64,000 nucleotides of DNA from Dipteris shenzhenensis (lineage: Eukaryota > Polypodiophyta > Polypodiopsida > Gleicheniales), in the NCBI GenBank assembly GCA_047967505.1, contig CM106539.1; one strand, given 5' to 3'. Below, in pieces: positions 21,567-33,283 of this stretch. The notes beneath the pieces are model-generated. The model did not search any database and was not told the origin of the DNA. It saw nothing but the letters and a program-made list of their open reading frames with translations. How positions within the stretch are numbered: position 1 is the stretch's first letter; the number at the start of each line of letters is the position of its first letter. Position numbers and translations under genes: made by a program.

Positions 21567-22597
21567 CTTGCACGTCCAATCCAGTGACGAAGACACTACT
21601 ATGGCATTTGCACCACCCGCACTAGAGATGACTGTTGTCACGGGGGCCCTGTGGCCGGACCACCTATATAGAAACTTCTTTGTTGTGTCCAAAATTCTGC
21701 ATATGCGCACAAAAGTAAAAACTTATGTCATAAGACGTAGACTCTATAAATTTAGCCCAAAAGGACTAAGATATCAAATGAGGGAAAATTACCATACAAG
21801 AGGCCAGACAACAACAATGCCATCATCTGCACCCGAGATTAAAAGTGAGTCATCATCAGAGAAAACCAGACAGCTGACTCTTTTGTGATGTGCAACCCAG
21901 GTCGCCAGTAGGTTCCAGCTCGAAACCTTAGAATTCAGCCATGGGGGAGAGTTAATTATATAGCCAGGGGAAGACTACGTTATGATGATAACAACAAAAT
22001 ATTAAACATTGGATTTAAGGAACATGCACCTCCCAAAAATAGATTTTCCCGGACAAGCCACCCCCAGCCATGTAAACACCATTGTACGTGCAAGCAAGTG
22101 GTACAATCCATTCAACAGGGTAGCACCTATCAGCTTGAATCTGCTCTGAGACAAAACCGATCCGTCTAAACCTTATCTGGGATACTTTTGCAAACTCAAG
22201 ACTACAACGTCACTATATTGAAATGAGTGCAACGAAGATAACAATGTGTGGACATGCCTAGTACGTTGCTCACTTGGAGTTCACGTATAGTAAATAAATG
22301 AGGGCGATCGCTGGATTGACACACGCTCATTTCCATCAAAGTGTCGCTCTTTCTCCGTCAAGCCGAGCTTGAAAGAGTGCCAAGTACCTTATCCAACGCC
22401 CAAAAGAAAATCTCGCCGCTGCCAACCACGCCATTCCGTTGTATTTGCGAGGCTGCCAGAGAATCATGTCCCAAACAGACCAATCCATTGCGGGGGCAGG
22501 CACAATTCAAGCGACAGGGGAGATGGTGTCCGGTGGCGAGGTCCCAACAAGCTAATCTAGCATTGGCATCAGAGAAGGAGAGGATCATAGCTTCTAG
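21567..22597 (-). pseudogene. RID3/IPI3/WDR18-like gene, exons 1-4, unit 2 (best-preserved head)
   Basis: E1 about 22597-22388 (ARLACWDLATGHHLP, GEIFFWALDK, donor GTACTT). E2 22140-22030, 37 codons after acceptor TCTCAGAGCAG, containing ADRCYPVEW then GGGLSGKIYFWE. E3 21926-21793 after acceptor TTCTAAG: WNLLATWVAHHKRVSCLVF then DDGIVVVWPLV. E4 21696-21567: GHRAPVTTV then SSSLDWTCK, donor GTAAAG. E1-E2-E3 join in phase without stops. This supports orthology to plant RID3 (Ipi3/WDR18), the WD40 subunit of the Rix1-type complex in late 60S pre-ribosome processing. The remaining exons are in unit 1 (E6 17.7 kb, E7 17.3 kb, E8 15.0 kb). No ATG at the expected start (CTA). An E3/E4 join at the visible sites makes TGA. 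A pseudogene is most likely. Confidence 0.8.
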
Positions 22598-23024
22598 TGT
22601 GCTGGAGGGGATGGATCAAACTAGAAGATGTGAAGGAAAGAGAGAAACCATGGTTCCACAGAGTGTAGCTCGGACTGGCAGTGAGACAATCAGTCAGTGA
22701 GCAGTAAGATTTTTAATTCAAAATCATCATAACTGTCGTTCATCTCGATATGGCATCCCTTTCATCATGATTCGTGTATTCAAGGAGTCCAGACGGGCCA
22801 CCACACAAAGTCCTTTTCGGGAGGAACCCGGTCAGATTCTGACCAGAAAAGGGCGACAGTTAGTCCTTTCTAGTTGGTCGTCAAGGTGAGCTGGGGAGGC
22901 CACCTGGAGGATTCCCGTGAGTTTTGGCCGAGGTTTTGAGTGGAGGATTCTGGGTTTTAGGACGTCAGAGGTGGACAATCAGGATGTAATCCTGGCCAAC
23001 CATAGCAACCTTGATAGAGTAGGG

Positions 23025-23125
23025 GAAGGGAGGTGGCGGGACACCTTTCCCCGTCATAAAATGGCAAGCGCGCAGCTAGCCCATGAGACATTTTATGAGC
23101 GGGAAAGGCCAGGCCCCCCTTTCCC
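23025..23125. repeat. Conserved long hairpin, unit 2
   Basis: Same position as 10200-10302. The outer stem (CTCATAAAATGG / ACATTTTATGAG) is kept but the loop-proximal stem (GCAGCTAGCCCATGAGAC) is eroded. Confidence 0.55.
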
Positions 23126-23633
23126 TGCCCGTCATTGTCAAAGGCTTGGGGAGAGGGATTACAACCTAACACATGTACATTCAGAGATGGTAGCATCCGG
23201 GCATGTTGTTTCTAGCAGGTGATTTCAGAGAGGGCATTACGATGAGGAAGAAATTTTGATTAGAATGTCCAAATTGATATTTCCTCCACCCAAGACTATG
23301 ACAGTTGATGGCTTTATATTAGCAATAGCTGACGAGCAAGTGCACCTCAGTTCCTACTGGAATCCCTTAGGAAGACTCTTACCACCTGTCATCAGGCTTT
23401 ACTCGATTCCCTACCTGTCAACTGCTTGTATTCGATTCCCTCTCACATTACTATGTTCAATTCCTTTAGGAAGAATCTTGCTTATGTGCACGTGTATGTG
23501 TGTGCAAGAAAAAACACATCAACAGAACACACTGTGTGTGTGGACATGTGCGCATGCTTGCTCGCGCATGCAAGGGTCAATAATTTATTACACTCCTTTT
23601 TCTCCATGAATGCATCACCTTCCAGAATATGAG

Positions 23634-23715
23634 AGGGGGAGGGGGAGAGGGAGGGGGAGAGGGAAGGGGAAGATAAAGTAGAGGGGGAGAGGGAAGGGGA
23701 AGATAAAGTAGAGGG
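23634..23715 (+). repeat. G-rich tract, unit 2, with internal duplication
   Basis: GGGGGA runs followed by a tandem duplication of about 33 bp (AGGGGGAGAGGGAAGGGGAA, then GATAAAGTAG). The second copy replaces the AAATTTAGAGAGG segment present in the other units. Confidence 0.6.
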
Positions 23716-24251
23716 TGAGGGATCCAAGCGACCAAGCATTAGGTCAAGAACATATCCCTCAACTGCTATGTTTATGGAGGATCGTAGGGAGGCAAAATGA
23801 CATCTTTTTGGGAACCTGAAATTCTTGTCCTATCATCTCATCATTTTAGCAACCTCGGACTTTTAACAATGTTCCCGTTCAAAAATTTACAGGTGACTTT
23901 ATTTTTTTGATTTGAGGCCGTTTCGGGGCCCGTTTTGAAGGCGGAAGTTATTCGCAGGCACTCAGAAAAAGGCCCTGTTTTTTGCTGTGCGACCACTGCG
24001 CGGCTAGTCGGTGGAAAGGTGCCACAGAAATTGCATCGTATGCCTGTGTGCAAAGATATTGGGAGTTGCAGATTCATGCCTGTTGCCTGTTGATGCAAAA
24101 TCGTCACTAGGAAGTGACTGTGTGGTGAAATACCACTTTCGTCAGTGTTGCGGATCTGCCCCTGTGAGGCTGTTTGCAGAAGTTTTGCTATTTGCCCTTG
24201 TGAGGCATTTGCTGTGTTTACAGGTTGCTGTTGCAATTCGTGATTTGTAAA

Positions 24252-25085
24252 ATGTCTGAGAATCTGTCTACCATTGTCAGTGAGAAGCTTGACATGAACA
24301 ACTTCCAAGCATGGAAGTTCAGGATGACAAACTTCCTTATGGGAAAGGGAGTTTGGGATTACATCAGTGGTGAAACTATAGAACCAGTTTTGGGTGCTGC
24401 TCCCACTCCTGCTGAATTGAAGGCCTTTAAAGAATGGCATGAAAAAGCCAGAAAATGCTTGTATTGGCTGTCTGTTAGCATTTCAGATTCTATGATTGTG
24501 CATATACAGGATGTAGAGACGCCTAAGGAGGCATGGGATACATTGGTGAAGCTGTATAGCACAAATACCAAAGCACAAAAGATGCAGCTAAAGCAGGAGT
24601 TGCACAATGTGCAAAGGAAAAATCTGAATATAAATGAGTATTCCTTGAAGGTGAAAGGCCTTGCAGATTCTCTTGCCTCCATTGGAGCACCTGTTGATGA
24701 TGAGGACTTAGTGTCCGTGACCTTGAATGGTCTTGGGAAGGATTATGCACAGTTTCGGACATCCATTGGAGTCCGTGAAACATTTCCTGATTTTCAGGAA
24801 CTTATTGCTCTCTTGCTGAGTGAAGAGCAAAGGAATGGTGGTTCAGCCACCTCAACTTCTCAAGAGACTGCTTTCTACTCGAATACACGTAGAGGCAGGG
24901 GTAGAGGAAGAGGCCGTTTTGGTGGCCGTGCAGGAAATCAGAACCAGCAGCAACAACAGGAAAACCAGTCCTATGGAGGAGGACGTGGTAGTTCTAGAGG
25001 CAGGGGGAGCCAAAGAGGCCGTGGTTCAAGGCAAAGGAACCAGCAAGAAGCAGCCAACAGTTGCCTTGTCGAGCACAGAGGCTGA
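24252..25085 (+). CDS. gag: Copia Gag, truncated at an internal-deletion junction
   Basis: Starts at the ATG at 24252 (MSENLSTIVSEKLDMNNFQ). It shows the UBN2-type Gag pattern: NFQAWKFRMTNFL, KEAWDTLVKLYST, INEYSLKVKGLADSLASIG, LGKDYAQFRTSI. Residues ~215 on are an RG/GR-rich, Q-rich, RNA-binding-like tail. No zinc knuckle remains. After RQRNQQEAANS the frame runs into out-of-frame RNase H sequence and ends at TGA 25085. The body is open and free of stops for over 260 codons, unusual for this window, so it may be young or still translatable as a capsid-like protein. That is inference. Confidence 0.75.
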   Translation: MSENLSTIVSEKLDMNNFQAWKFRMTNFLMGKGVWDYISGETIEPVLGAAPTPAELKAFKEWHEKARKCLYWLSVSISDSMIVHIQDVETPKEAWDTLVKLYSTNTKAQKMQLKQELHNVQRKNLNINEYSLKVKGLADSLASIGAPVDDEDLVSVTLNGLGKDYAQFRTSIGVRETFPDFQELIALLLSEEQRNGGSATSTSQETAFYSNTRRGRGRGRGRFGGRAGNQNQQQQQENQSYGGGRGSSRGRGSQRGRGSRQRNQQEAANSCLVEHRG

Positions 25086-25467
25086 GTACAGGGGTGCAGC
25101 AATGGCTGCATGTGAGGTAGCTTGGTTACGGAAGCTACTTGCAGATATGGGACAGTCAATCCATGCAGCAGTTGTCATTCATTGTGACAACATTAGCAGC
25201 ATCATGCTTGCTAATAACCCAGTTTATCATGCTAGAACGAAGCACATTGAGGTGCATTATCACTTTGTGAGAGAGAAGGTTCTAGCTGGTGAGATTGATC
25301 TTGTCTATGTCAGCACTGAGGAGCAGGTGGCTGATATTTTTACGAAGGCATTGGGTACCGAGAAGCTTCGCAGATTTAGGAGCTTGCTTGGTGTACGTGA
25401 GATGGATTTGAGCTTGAGGGGGAGTGTTGAGATATCAAGCTCTACCCCCGATATATCTCCTGGATGA
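25040..25467 (+). pseudogene. Copia RNase H C-terminal part, fused out of frame to gag
   Basis: Frame +1 relative to gag reads SKKQPTVALSSTEAEYRG, then NPVYHARTKHIEVHYHFVRE and EEQVADIFTKALG, the hallmark C-terminal half of copia RNase H. The first catalytic Asp region is missing. The junction with gag lies in CAGCAAGAAGCAGCCAACAG (about 25040-25060), where both partners can share AGCARG-type bases, suggesting microhomology. It ends by reading a few codons into the 3' LTR. Confidence 0.8.
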
Positions 25468-26436
25468 CTATCATTTATGTCACCGCCTATGTTAGTTGTA
25501 CTCGTGGTGTAGTTAGACTACCACGTATGTTTTTGGTTTGGGTTCACATATGAACCACGTATTCTAGGGTTTGACATATAGGGTATTTCCCTCTTCTATT
25601 GTATTGTTGTTGTGTGCAAAAGTGAAGAAAGGCTTCAGCCTCCAACCTTGTGTCCTCTCTCTTTTGTGTGTTGTGAAGAAAGCTGCACTTGAGTCTCCTA
25701 TCTCTCTCCCTTATTCTTTACATTTAAAGTATAGAGATTTTCTGAAAACCAAAGAGAGGTAGAGAGTCATAAAAGGGATAAAAATAACTTTAAAAGGTTG
25801 AATTGAAGGGGCAACTAGATTCCAATGCTTAGACTACCATACCTTGAGCTTTATCTCATCAAGTATAATAGTCTTACATGGTTTTTGCTTGACTTGAGGG
25901 CCTTTACCCATTCTATATATCCAAATCATTGAAAAATGGCGCTAAAGGCTACACATGTCATAGAACTTTGTTTGGAGAAATAGATATGGACGAGGCATTT
26001 GAGTCATTCAACTCAATTTACTAATCTAAATAGCCAAGGCATAGGACCAATCTCATAACCAAGTTGCAACAATAGGCATTGGGGCTCTAGCTCAATTGCT
26101 CCTTGCGAGTATAGAAATTGATGTTTAATATGATGCAATTTTGTGAACTTTTTTCTAGCACTTTTTTATGCTCTAGACATTATGTTTATCTTAATTTATT
26201 TTGTGGACATGCTTTGAAGTAAATATTGTTTTGAGAAAAGTACACTCTATCTCCTAATTCCTTTTACATGCTTTGAAATGATTTTGCATGCTCTTCAAGA
26301 TCACATATAAATTTATAAAGGAAAATAGGTTGGACATAACTCTGACATTGGTTTAGAGCATACCTCTAACATTGATCTAACTCTAGCATGAAGCACACAA
26401 CTCCCGTTTTCTAGAGCAATCCTTATACCTTGAAAA

Positions 26437-27279
26437 GGAGAGAAGAGGTGAGGAGTTTGAGAATCAACATTCATGCAATATGGTAAGAGGAAGCTATGGA
26501 GGAGAACCATAACGATGGGATACTCCAACACATCATGTATAGTATTGACTATCAACCTTACAAAATAACGAGGCCCCTTGTGCTCCACACCTTACACTCA
26601 AGGCACCACCTTACTATATATGCTACCAAGTCCTATCCAATATCCACATCTTCCAATCACCTTGACTATCAAATCTTAGCACCCCCCTCAATATGAACTA
26701 AGAGAGGAGTATTGCACTACATCAAGTAATATACAAAATGCAAGAAGCCTTTATCAATAGGCTTATTACAAGGTTTTGGATAATAAGGAGACATGGTACA
26801 AGGACTAGAGAAGCGTATTTGGTAAATAATTGAATAAGGTCCCTTCTTCCTTTTTAGTGGTGCACTCTCTACTCAAGTGGCCACCTCTCCTTTTATGCAT
26901 AGAGTGCTTCTTGAAGCAGTTCTTTTTTGTAGTAAGAACAATGCTTCATAATAATTGAGGTGCTCGGTGTAGATGCTCTAGTTGACTTACTTAACTTCTT
27001 CTCATCAAGAAGAGAAGAGATAACACCCTCATGTCTATGATTGTGTACATTTTTCAAGGTTGTGACCAAAGTAGAGTATGATTTAGCCACATCAATGAGA
27101 AGCATGATGATTTCATACTCCTCTTCAATAGTAGCATTTATTGATGCGTTTTGGACCATAAGCCCCTTTGTGCAAAAATTAAAAAATGCCAAGATCACTT
27201 TGAGTAATCTCAAGGCTAAAGCACCATGTAATTTTTCCATCTGATCCCAGTTTAGCAATGCTAGCTGTTCAACTAACAT
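26437..27279 (-). mobile_element. Deleted copia element: LTR plus gag remnant, unit 2
   Basis: Same element as 12060-12870. The LTR part is 5'-clipped on the plus strand (26437-26681) because about 150 bp were lost at ACCTTGAAAA|GGAGAGAAG. Gag is best kept here, minus 27279-26893: EEEYEIIMLLIDVAKSYST, then LVTTLKNVHNHR and SSLLDEKKLSKSTRAS. Unit 2 keeps an extra ~115 bp between gag and the LTR (about 26706-26820) that unit 1 lacks and unit 3 shares. Confidence 0.6.
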
Positions 27280-29008
27280 TTACTTTGCTAGTTTTGTGAC
27301 AATGCTAGCTGTTTCAACTAACATCTACTTTGCTAGTGAAGATAGAGATTGCAATGCAATCTAATCTATTATTACAAGGCTTAATATGGAAAAAGATGCC
27401 AAGAATAGCCTAGAGGCTTTTGACGGATGAAAATGCCAAAAAAATATCTTCCATGCTTGATGCTACATCACAAGTCTTCTGTCTATCATTGTTGTTGGAT
27501 TTTAGGTCAGTCATCCTTATGCCTTTCTATAGTTACATTAATTTTTGGTATAGCTACTAGCAGCTTGTTTATGCATCAAGTTCTACATTTGTAGTCATGT
27601 CCATCTCCTATTCCTTTCATGATTCATTGGGATGCTTAAAGTGCAGGTCCTGTAGTTTCTTATTAATGGCTACCTCTTGTTTGTGTAGGTTGTAGGAGCG
27701 TCGGTAGCCTAGGTGGATGTAGTTCTACTTGATGTCCATATAGTACATTGTAGACTGAGTCTTTGTAATATGTTTTTTATTGCATCTCCTATCTTGCTTT
27801 AGTTAAGTGATTTTCTCTTCCTAATAGAATAGAAAAGGACTGAATTCGATGAGTAGAATAGTCTCTCATGGATTCTTTAGGACTCACTCATAGAGAATAG
27901 GATAGGAGAAGGACTAACTCTCTCTCAAATATCTCACAAGAAGATATGAATGAATGGAATAGATAGAAATCTCTCAATGGAATGAAAGAATGCTACTAAA
28001 TAGAATCACTCAATCTCAAGCTTTCACTATCTCATAAGGATCAGAATGCCTAAATTGAAGGCAAGGTAGCTTTGATAGGATGAACAAATATGGAGAGGGA
28101 GAGAAGAAGAGTGGAGATGAGGAGAGGGCATAGAGAGCACACCTCAAATGAATAATACTACACTATATAACATTGAAAAAAATAAATATATACATATCCA
28201 TTTAGGGTTAGGGCTACTGTTAGGGTTTTCAATTCTATACTTTTATAACATTATTTTGTGTTAGTGTTATGTAGAAGATGCACATGATGTAAAATGAAAC
28301 TTCAACAATCAAAAAATCCTAGATTCCACCCAAGAGTCAAAGCAGACGTCATAGCTCCATTGTTGCCTCTATAGAGTTTGATCCATCACCTTCCTCCCCT
28401 TGGCTTCCAAAGTTCTATGTCGTTTGACTTCTCCTTTCCCTTTTTGTACATCTGTATTACAGGGAGAGTGGAAGTAATGGTTGCTCTTCCTTATCCATGC
28501 TTGCTCCTCTTTCGAGGATATGTCGGAAATTTTAATATTTTGAACTTACAAGAAGACAACTAAGGAGTGCTTCCCTATTCCTCAAAGTTCCTAGTTTCGG
28601 GATAGCCCAAAACGTGCCGAAATGCACGTTTTGGGGCCCCAAAACAATCCCCAGTGTTCAAAAAATTCCAATTTGCCTTGATTTTGGCAAATCTGGTATC
28701 ACATCGCATTTTCACCTCCCGTACATCTCAAATCGCCACCTGTACATCGCCCGTATGCTGAAATCAACCTTTAGCCCATACATTTGCCTTTAGCCTTTAG
28801 CCCGTCCAGGTGCAGCATGGACATGAATCGTTTCATGTATCTTTTTCAATTCTAAAGTATGACCACTGATGCTTGAATCTACAATGCTGTATTGTTAATT
28901 TTCTAATTTAGAAATTAGTAATGTGTTTCAAGCATACAATTTCAAGTTCTTAGTGACATCAAATGTCTATGCACTATGTTTCACAAAGAGAAGTTCGTTT
29001 GGCAGGGC
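27280..29008. other. Unit 2 spacer
   Basis: Homologous to 12871-14848. It contains the GTTTTGGGGCCCCAAAAC palindrome near 28626. A deletion of about 265 bp joins ...GAAGTTCGTTT to GGCAGGGCTTAGG near 29000, removing sequence present at 14580-14840. No gene recognised. Confidence 0.45.
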
Positions 29009-29167
29009 TTAGGAACCATTTTTAGTAGGGGAATGAATCAGCTGGAAGAACAAAGAGCTTAGCATCTCATTTTGTTGAGAGTACTCTCTCCCTATTTTCA
29101 ACGCACGATCTTTTTTCCCCTCCAATATGTTGACCTTCATTTGTAATGTTGCAGGAGTTGACTCATG
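29009..29167 (-). pseudogene. RID3/IPI3/WDR18-like gene, C-terminal exon 8, unit 2
   Basis: Acceptor GTTTGTAG, then open to a TAA: ALQMKVNILEGKKDRALKI then GREYSQQNEMLSSLFFQ. It belongs with E6/E7 of unit 2 (43.7-44.3 kb) and E1-E3 of unit 3. The four insertions between them stretch this gene copy to about 25 kb. Confidence 0.5.
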
Positions 29168-30880
29168 CTACAAACAAAATTTGTAAATGTTACCAAAGTT
29201 ATAACAATACCTAAAAGCTTCATGAACTCTGTATGTGGAAAATAAGTCCAAGAAATTAGTTTCTACTATCATATCTGCGAAAGGATGTCGATAGTTGCCT
29301 TTTACAAATAAGATACAAGCACATCTAAACTACAATGCGAGTGCAGTGACTTAAATTCCTGAAGCAGGGAATGTTTCACAATGAATGGCTATGCAATGGA
29401 AAAAAAACCCTATTGAGGTAAATTGCATAACAAAAATTTACAAACAACCTTGTGGAATTAATCATCCTTTATTCCTGGATATAAAGAACATTGTTTTCCT
29501 TCTTCTTTAACTTTTTTCTCATTTGTTGGGGAGCGGAAAGAGATATATCAAACTAACAGGAGGGAATAATCAAACTAGGGTGAGAAGAATACTGCTGTGT
29601 CTTTTTTTAATAAAACTAAGTGCTCACAAGACCATGATTAAGCCTGTGGGAGAAGATCTGTACTGAAAAACAATTTGAAAAAAAGTAAAACCTATGACTA
29701 ATTTTAAAGAAATAAAGTGCTTCACAAGGTCATTCTTCTACATTAACAAAATAGTTAGAAAAGCAAGAGTCACTTCTATAGGCAACTCCATAGCAGAAGG
29801 CTTGCCACATGGTACATACAATGCACAACCATAGTTTCCAACTGGAGAACCTCTAGTCTCTGTTATCCAAAGAGTCACATCGACAAACTCTTGTGCTTTC
29901 ACCTTTACCCTATGCAACTGCTACTGTGAATGCATTGAGCTACTTTTACCTCCTACTGTTCCACCTCCGCTAATAAACATATGCTGCAAGCTTCTGCACC
30001 CAATCAGGTTGGGCCCCTTACTATTATACTTAGCCGTATTACCCACCATACCAACCATCTCCTTGAAGATGGACTGCACTACACAAGGTTGACATCAAGA
30101 GGATAAAAAGATGGCTACCTTAGATGGGATCTAGTGAATCGTCAAAGTTATGGAGGTGGCCAGGATGGGTTGAGATAGTGCCAACTCAAGAAGTAATGAT
30201 CGATTACTAGCACAAGGGAATGCATGTAAAATCATAGATCTCTGAGGTGAAGGCAAGGGGATATCAAGACATAGCCTTACATTGTGGCTCCTCCCTGGCG
30301 TAATCGGATGTATGTGGGGAAGAGTGGCATGCTAAAGGTATACATCCTCAGCTAAGGGTCTCCTAAATTGAATCCACAAATATCAAACATGCTCATTCAT
30401 GCCTATGATAGTGACATGTATCTAGAGATGAGTACATCCATGTAGACCCATGTCTGTACAGGTCTGTTCGTAGATCTCTGGCTTATGTGTGCATAGCATG
30501 CACTGTGTGTAGTCCTTTCTTCTAGATCGAGTGTGTCTCAATGTAGACTACAAGATCTTTCCCTCGGTGCCCAAGGGTGATTATAGACCGTGCTTTAAAA
30601 TTATGATCTCACAGAGGCTCATAAATTTACACACCTACACAAACAAATACCATTTGAACAAGGCGTCTGCCAACTCCAAAGATGAGGGACAACCCCATCA
30701 TGATGAAGGTTCGCACTTATGAAAGAATATATTGAACCTTTCCTTCTTGAAGGAGATAGGCCCTGGCACTTCTCCAATCACATGAAAAGACTGGCGATTC
30801 AACATCACTCGTTCATTTACTTCTCTTTCAAATATTGTGGAATGCATGCCTTTTCACATCTTACAAAAGAATAAAAGGAC
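29168..30880. other. Unit 2 intron/spacer before the minus-strand copia
   Basis: Homologous to 15008-16698. It holds the conserved unidentified minus frame at about 29905-29745 (VTLWITETRGSPVGNYGCAL). No other feature recognised. Confidence 0.4.
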
Positions 30881-31104
30881 TGAGAGAGCTCTCAACGGAA
30901 GCAAGAACGGAAGAGGGAGAGAGAGAAACAGAGAGCCACACAAGTTTTGGTGGGTGCAGAACCACCCTAATCTTCTTTTTCATTCATTTATATATGTGTT
31001 TGAGTATTGTACATAACCGAGGTAAAGGCACAATGACCTTTAACCCCCACAACCTCCCACTTAAAGGACAATGTGCCTTTAAGGGAGAACAACCAGTGAG
31101 CATA

Positions 31105-31625
31105 CTATCCAATGCCCATCAATACACGACAATACTCAAACCGCTGACTAGGTAGACTCTTCGTCAGCATATCTGCAGGGCTATCATCTGTATGAACCTT
31201 GACAAGCTCTATGCGCTTGTCCTCAAGTACCTCCCTGATGAAATGGTACCTGACCTCAATGTGTTTGGTCTTTGCATGAAAGACCGGATTCCGTGCTAGC
31301 TGAATAGCACTCATGGAATCACTATGCAATGTCGGTACACCTGTATGAATCCCCAAATCTCCCACTAGCCGATCAAGCCATATAGCCTCCTTGCAACCCT
31401 CTGTGGCTGCAAAACATACTCAGCCTCTGTGGTAGACAAAGCAACGCACTTCTGTGTGTGAGACATCCACGACACTACACCACCTGCAAAGGTGAACACA
31501 TAACCAGAAGTGGATCTCCTACTATCCACATGCCCTGCATAGTCTGAATCTGTGTACCCAAGTACACGCATGTCTCCTTTACCAAAGCAGATGCACATCT
31601 CCTTGGTACCCTTCATGTACCTCAT
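31105..31625 (-). pseudogene. Copia RNase H of the minus-strand element
   Basis: Two frames. The first (31625-31365) has GYTDSDYAGHVDSRRSTSG and LSTTEAEYV; after a frame break the second (31365-31105) has DSMSAIQLARNPVFHAKTK, then HIEVRYHFIRE and DSPADMLTKSLP. Catalytic acidic residues D-S-D, E in TEAEY and D in DSMSA are present, but the break between them means no single product. Confidence 0.8.
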
Positions 31626-33283
31626 GATGCACTTAATTGCCTCCCAATGCCTTTTTCCTGGGGATTAGCCATATGCCGGCTAACAACTCCCACTACAAAT
31701 GCAATGTCTGGTCTAGTAGCTATCATAGCATACATAAGACTCCCAACTGCTGATGCATAAGGAACCTTGGCCATCATGGCCCTCTCCTCATCTGATTTGG
31801 GACTATCTGTATAACTCAGTTTCACAAATGGAGGCAATGGAGTACTCACTGCCTTCCCCCCCACCATATTGAAACGCTGCAATAGTTTTGTAGCATACTC
31901 TTTTTGTGAAAGCCAAAGGAGTCTCCTACTCTGATCATGCGTGATGCGCATACCAAGAATATGACCTGCAAATCCCAAATCCTTCATATCAAAGGCCTCA
32001 TGCAACTTGGACTTTAATGCATCTAGCTCATAAGTATTCTTGCTAGCCAATAGCATATCATCCACATATAGTGCCAAGATTATCAGGCTATTATCCTTAG
32101 CCCTTTTAGTGTAGAGGCAGTGATCAATTTCACTCCTTCTAAAACCCTGGGACCGAATGAAAGCATCAAACTTCTGATACCATTCTCTAGGTGCTTGCTT
32201 AAGACCATAGAGACTCTTCTTCAGCTTGCAAACTAAATGCTCTTTGCCCTTTTCTTCAAAGCCTTCCGGCTGCACCATGTAAATTTCCTCATGCAAATCC
32301 CCATGCAAGAACGCTGTCTTGACATCCATCTGCATAAGCTCCATATCCTCTGATGCCACTAGTCTAAGTGTGGTCATCTTCACAACTGGAGAGAATATCT
32401 CATCAAAGTCCACACCCTTCTCTTGCTTGAACCCTTTAGCAACCAAACGGGCCTTGTACCTAGGCACATCATCACCTATGACCTTCATTTTGTAGACCCA
32501 TTTACATGGCAAGGCTTTCTTTCCATGTGGCAAAGAAACCAAGTCCCAAGTCTTATTCTTCATAAGTGAACTCATCTCTGATTGCATAGCATACTCCCAC
32601 TTGCGTTGATCCTCATGCATCATAGCCTCTCTGTAGCAAGAAGGCTCCTCGCAATCAATAAGCATCACATAGTCTACCCCTAGAACAAACCTATCAGGCG
32701 GTCTAGACACTCTAGATGATCTTCTCAAGGGCATTTCAGCTTGCTGTCCCACCTGCATATCAGCCACATTTGGCTCATCATTTCCACCAATAGATGATCC
32801 ATCATCTACTCTTGATTGTATACCTGTGGGAGTACTTGGTGGTATCATTTCTTGTACATTTGGTGCATGGACAGCTTGCTGTCTATCAACATATGCAGGT
32901 GGATTCACATCCTGGAAAGTGATTCTCCTCATTTCCACATCCCTCATGGGTGCCTTATGCATCTTCTTCTCATTGAAGACCACATCATGGCTGCGTATGA
33001 TCTTCTTTGCTTCTGGATCCCAGAGACGATAGCCCATCTCTCCACTTTCACCATAACCCAGAAAGATGCATTTCCTAGACTTAGGATCTAGCTTCTTTCG
33101 AAGCTCTTTTGGCACATGTGCATATGCCTCACACCCAAATATACGCAAATGAGAGTAAGAGGGCTTTTTGCCACTCCATGCCTCTTGAGGAATACCACCA
33201 TCCAAACTCTTACTAGGTGATCTATTGATCACATGCACTGCAATCTTCATTGCCTTAGCCCAAACCACCAGAAAGACTTGCAT
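31622..33283 (-). CDS. pol: Copia reverse transcriptase with integrase C-terminus
   Basis: A 553-codon open frame without internal stops. Residues ~1-130 are the integrase C-terminal part (RSPSKSLDGGIPQEAWSGKK, FGCEAYAHVPKELRKK). Residues ~235-480 are the reverse transcriptase: KNKTWDLVSLPHGKKALPCK, RYKARLVAKGFKQEKGVDF, MDVKTAFLHGDLHEEIYM, LKKSLYGLKQAPREWYQKF and the catalytic LYVDDMLLAS. The C-terminus has RPDIAFVVGVVSRHMANP. It is cut at both ends by frameshifts to the flanking pol pieces. This is the longest uninterrupted enzyme-coding frame in the window. Confidence 0.85.
   Translation of the reverse strand: MQVFLVVWAKAMKIAVHVINRSPSKSLDGGIPQEAWSGKKPSYSHLRIFGCEAYAHVPKELRKKLDPKSRKCIFLGYGESGEMGYRLWDPEAKKIIRSHDVVFNEKKMHKAPMRDVEMRRITFQDVNPPAYVDRQQAVHAPNVQEMIPPSTPTGIQSRVDDGSSIGGNDEPNVADMQVGQQAEMPLRRSSRVSRPPDRFVLGVDYVMLIDCEEPSCYREAMMHEDQRKWEYAMQSEMSSLMKNKTWDLVSLPHGKKALPCKWVYKMKVIGDDVPRYKARLVAKGFKQEKGVDFDEIFSPVVKMTTLRLVASEDMELMQMDVKTAFLHGDLHEEIYMVQPEGFEEKGKEHLVCKLKKSLYGLKQAPREWYQKFDAFIRSQGFRRSEIDHCLYTKRAKDNSLIILALYVDDMLLASKNTYELDALKSKLHEAFDMKDLGFAGHILGMRITHDQSRRLLWLSQKEYATKLLQRFNMVGGKAVSTPLPPFVKLSYTDSPKSDEERAMMAKVPYASAVGSLMYAMIATRPDIAFVVGVVSRHMANPQEKGIGRQLSAS

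Larger units (their letters stand above)
23893..25722 (+). mobile_element. Deletion-derivative copia element in unit 2
   Basis: Absent from units 1, 3 and 4. It starts abruptly in an element leader (GTGACTTTATTTTTTTG) after host sequence ...AAATTTACAG and lacks a 5' LTR. About 80 bp of host sequence are missing at the right flank. It contains gag (24252 on), then jumps inside RNase H and ends with a purine tract (TTGAGGGGGAG) and a 298-bp 3' LTR at 25425-25722 (TGTTGAGATATC...TTCTTTACA). Protease, integrase and reverse transcriptase are missing. Both the 5' and the internal deletion look like end-joining events. Confidence 0.8.
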
